From Candidatus Bathyarchaeota archaeon (lineage in GTDB: Archaea; Thermoproteota; Bathyarchaeia; Bathyarchaeales; Bathyarchaeaceae): 7,403 nt of DNA. Under the pieces are notes generated by a model. It saw only the letters and a program-made list of their open reading frames with translations. It had not been told where the DNA came from and searched no databases. Positions 6,164 through 7,403 of the stretch are shown in pieces. The position numbers were made by a program, and so were the translations under genes. Where the stretch lies: positions 194,869 through 202,271 of the forward strand of contig CP070826.1 of NCBI GenBank assembly GCA_020344435.1, written 5' to 3'. The stretch's first letter is position 1. Each line of letters begins with the position of its first letter.

Positions 6164-6448
6164 TTGATAGTTCATTATGGCTATAAGGATGGTTCAGGCG
6201 AGTACTTCATCAGCGTTGACACTGATAAGTGCAACGGCTGTGGCGACTGCGTAGAAGCTTGTCCAGCAAACGTGTTGGAGATGACAACCATGATGATAGA
6301 CCTAGAAGACAAGCTTGTGGCAGCCGTGACTGAAGAGCATCGGAACAAGATAAAGTACAGTTGCGCCCCATGTAAACCAGAAGAGACACCACCATGCGTC
6401 TCAGCCTGCAAACAAGCAGCAATCACGCATACATGGAAACCCCAATAA
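6164..6448 (+). CDS. Small two-cluster 4Fe-4S ferredoxin (BzdM-like electron donor)
   Basis: 94 residues starting at TTG; upstream the frame meets a TGA (6116-6118) and no in-frame ATG or GTG precedes the first cluster. GGGG at 6151-6154 lies 9 bases before the TTG and is a mediocre Shine-Dalgarno. The first cluster is canonical: Cys23, 26, 29 and 33 in CNGCGDCVEACP. The second is divergent: Cys67, 70, 78 and 82, spaced C-x2-C-x7-C-x3-C with an EETPP loop, separated from the first by an acidic, methionine-rich linker (about 36-66). Both probably hold 4Fe-4S clusters. Position directly after bzdQ, as for the ferredoxin gene bzdM in Azoarcus bzd clusters as I recall them, makes it the likely electron donor to the ATPase pair. 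The symbol is withheld because the second-cluster spacing differs from an ordinary 2[4Fe-4S] ferredoxin. Confidence 0.87.
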   Translation: MIVHYGYKDGSGEYFISVDTDKCNGCGDCVEACPANVLEMTTMMIDLEDKLVAAVTEEHRNKIKYSCAPCKPEETPPCVSACKQAAITHTWKPQ

Positions 6449-6494
6449 GAAGGGAACGAATACAATCCATTCTACTTCTATAAGATGGGAAAAG

Positions 6495-7403
6495 ATGAAA
6501 TCAGTAACGCTTACAGTAGACGACACGCAGATTCAAGCAGAACAAGGCACCACTATACTGGATGCGGCGCAGAGTAACGGAATCTACATTCCAGCCCTCT
6601 GCCATCATCCAGATCTACCGTCAGCGCCTCGAATGAAGGTTGATAATCAGATTTTTCGTGGCGAAGAGCCACTGCATGGAGGCACTCCGAAGCCTGACAG
6701 GTTTGAAGGATGCCAACTCTGCGTTGTAGAGGTTGAGGGCTCAGAAGGCTTCGCCCCTGCATGTGACACGCCAGTCGCCGATGGCATGGTTGTCCACACC
6801 AACACTCAACAAATCCAGAGGCTTCGACGCGAAAACCTGACAAAGATTCTCGCCAAGCACCCTCACGCCTGCCTTGTCTGTGCAGAGAGGGAGGGCTGCA
6901 GCAAAGAACCTTGCTCCCTGAACGTGCCGGTCAACGAACGCTGCTGTGACAAGTTTGGAAACTGTGAACTGCAGAGGGTTGCAGAGTACATTGGCATTGA
7001 CGAGGATGTTCCCCGATACGTCTTCAAAGAGCTGCCCGTGGAGGAGTCGCCCCTCATCATCCGAAACCTCAACCTATGCATAAGCTGCGGTCGCTGTGTG
7101 AGAGTCTGCAAAGACCTTCGAGGCGTAGAGGCGCTCGGAATGGTATATGATGGTGAGGAGTATGTTGTCGGCATGCTTGGTCCCACACTGGAGGAGTCTG
7201 GATGCAGATTCTGTGGCGCATGCATTGAAGTCTGTCCCACGGGCGCCTTAATGGACAGAGACCTAAGATGGCCGCCAAGCGAGGAGAATCTTGTACCATG
7301 TAAACACGCCTGCCCTGTAAGCATAGACATTCCCAGATACATCCATCTCATTGATGATGGAATGTTTGCTGAAGCAGCAGCCGTGATTCGAGAGAGCGTT
7401 CCG
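6495..7403 (+). CDS. NuoG-like/GltD-like iron-sulfur flavoprotein oxidoreductase, N-terminal 303 residues
   Basis: Open from the ATG at 6495 to the window end, so the C-terminus is missing. Residues 1-100 are a 2Fe-2S domain of the NuoG/formate dehydrogenase alpha type (TLTVDDTQIQAEQGTTILDAA; cysteines 36, 73, 76, 90). A NuoG-type His/Cys cluster region follows (HPHACLVC, His122/124, Cys126, 129, to GNCELQ with Cys157) with a cysteine-rich insert. Two 4Fe-4S clusters come next: Cys195, 198, 201, 205 and Cys237, 240, 243, 247. From about 269, PCKHACPVSIDIPRYI begins a GltD-like (glutamate synthase small subunit) FAD/NAD(P)H module. The role is probably NAD(P)H- or other donor-dependent reduction of the adjacent ferredoxin, comparable to BzdV in Azoarcus, which I recall as GltD-like. 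The 46-base gap to the ferredoxin carries only a weak GGGA signal. Possible alternatives are an electron-bifurcating subunit or a hydrogenase/formate dehydrogenase-linked protein. Confidence 0.86.
   Translation, partial: MKSVTLTVDDTQIQAEQGTTILDAAQSNGIYIPALCHHPDLPSAPRMKVDNQIFRGEEPLHGGTPKPDRFEGCQLCVVEVEGSEGFAPACDTPVADGMVVHTNTQQIQRLRRENLTKILAKHPHACLVCAEREGCSKEPCSLNVPVNERCCDKFGNCELQRVAEYIGIDEDVPRYVFKELPVEESPLIIRNLNLCISCGRCVRVCKDLRGVEALGMVYDGEEYVVGMLGPTLEESGCRFCGACIEVCPTGALMDRDLRWPPSEENLVPCKHACPVSIDIPRYIHLIDDGMFAEAAAVIRESVP

Noticed and set aside
6449..6494. Possible terminator or separate promoter between the ferredoxin and the NuoG/GltD-like gene
   Set aside because: The 46-base gap shows no stable hairpin and no T-run of note; the two genes are functionally linked and probably co-transcribed.

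Overview
The window is a single-strand (+) stretch of about eight co-directional genes with short or negative gaps, read as one operon or super-operon for anaerobic aromatic degradation. Its core is a complete four-subunit, ATP-dependent (class I) benzoyl-CoA reductase. It fits the small-ATPase 'bzd' type (bzdNOPQ, homologous to bcrCBAD and badDEFG) better than the Thauera type, because both ATPase subunits are short (256 and about 292 aa).

Layout. Positions 1-177: C-terminal end of a crotonase-family enoyl-CoA hydratase, cut by the window edge. Positions 178-351: the only sizeable gap, with archaeal-looking TATA candidates and two short inverted repeats. Positions 352-1985: an SCP-x/archaeal-type thiolase overlapping (ATGA) a zinc-ribbon plus OB-fold DUF35 partner. 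Positions 2017-4468: the two Fe-S, substrate-binding reductase subunits (BzdN/BcrC-like and BzdO/BcrB-like). Positions 4475-6140: two non-identical BadF/BadG/HgdC-type ATPase activators. Positions 6164-6448: a small two-cluster ferredoxin with a TTG start. Positions 6495-7403: the start of a large iron-sulfur flavoprotein (NuoG-like N-terminus, two 4Fe-4S clusters, then the beginning of a GltD-like domain), running off the window.

How the genes could work together (inference from families): the NuoG/GltD-type oxidoreductase passes electrons from NAD(P)H or a similar donor to the ferredoxin. The ferredoxin reduces the 4Fe-4S cluster shared by the two ATPases. ATP hydrolysis then drives very low-potential electrons into the BzdN/BzdO pair, which reduces benzoyl-CoA to a cyclic dienoyl-CoA. 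The crotonase and the thiolase/DUF35 pair would act in beta-oxidation-like steps, either feeding benzoyl-CoA into the reductase or processing ring-reduction products.

Organism: arginine is mostly AGA/AGG, ATA isoleucine is frequent, purine-rich Shine-Dalgarno motifs are common, the thiolase-DUF35 pairing is typical of archaea, and the upstream gap carries a TATA-like box. These point to an anaerobic archaeon (for example Bathyarchaeia- or Archaeoglobi-like), but a bacterium such as an anaerobic Chloroflexi is not excluded from sequence alone. No tRNA, rRNA, mobile element or CRISPR was seen.
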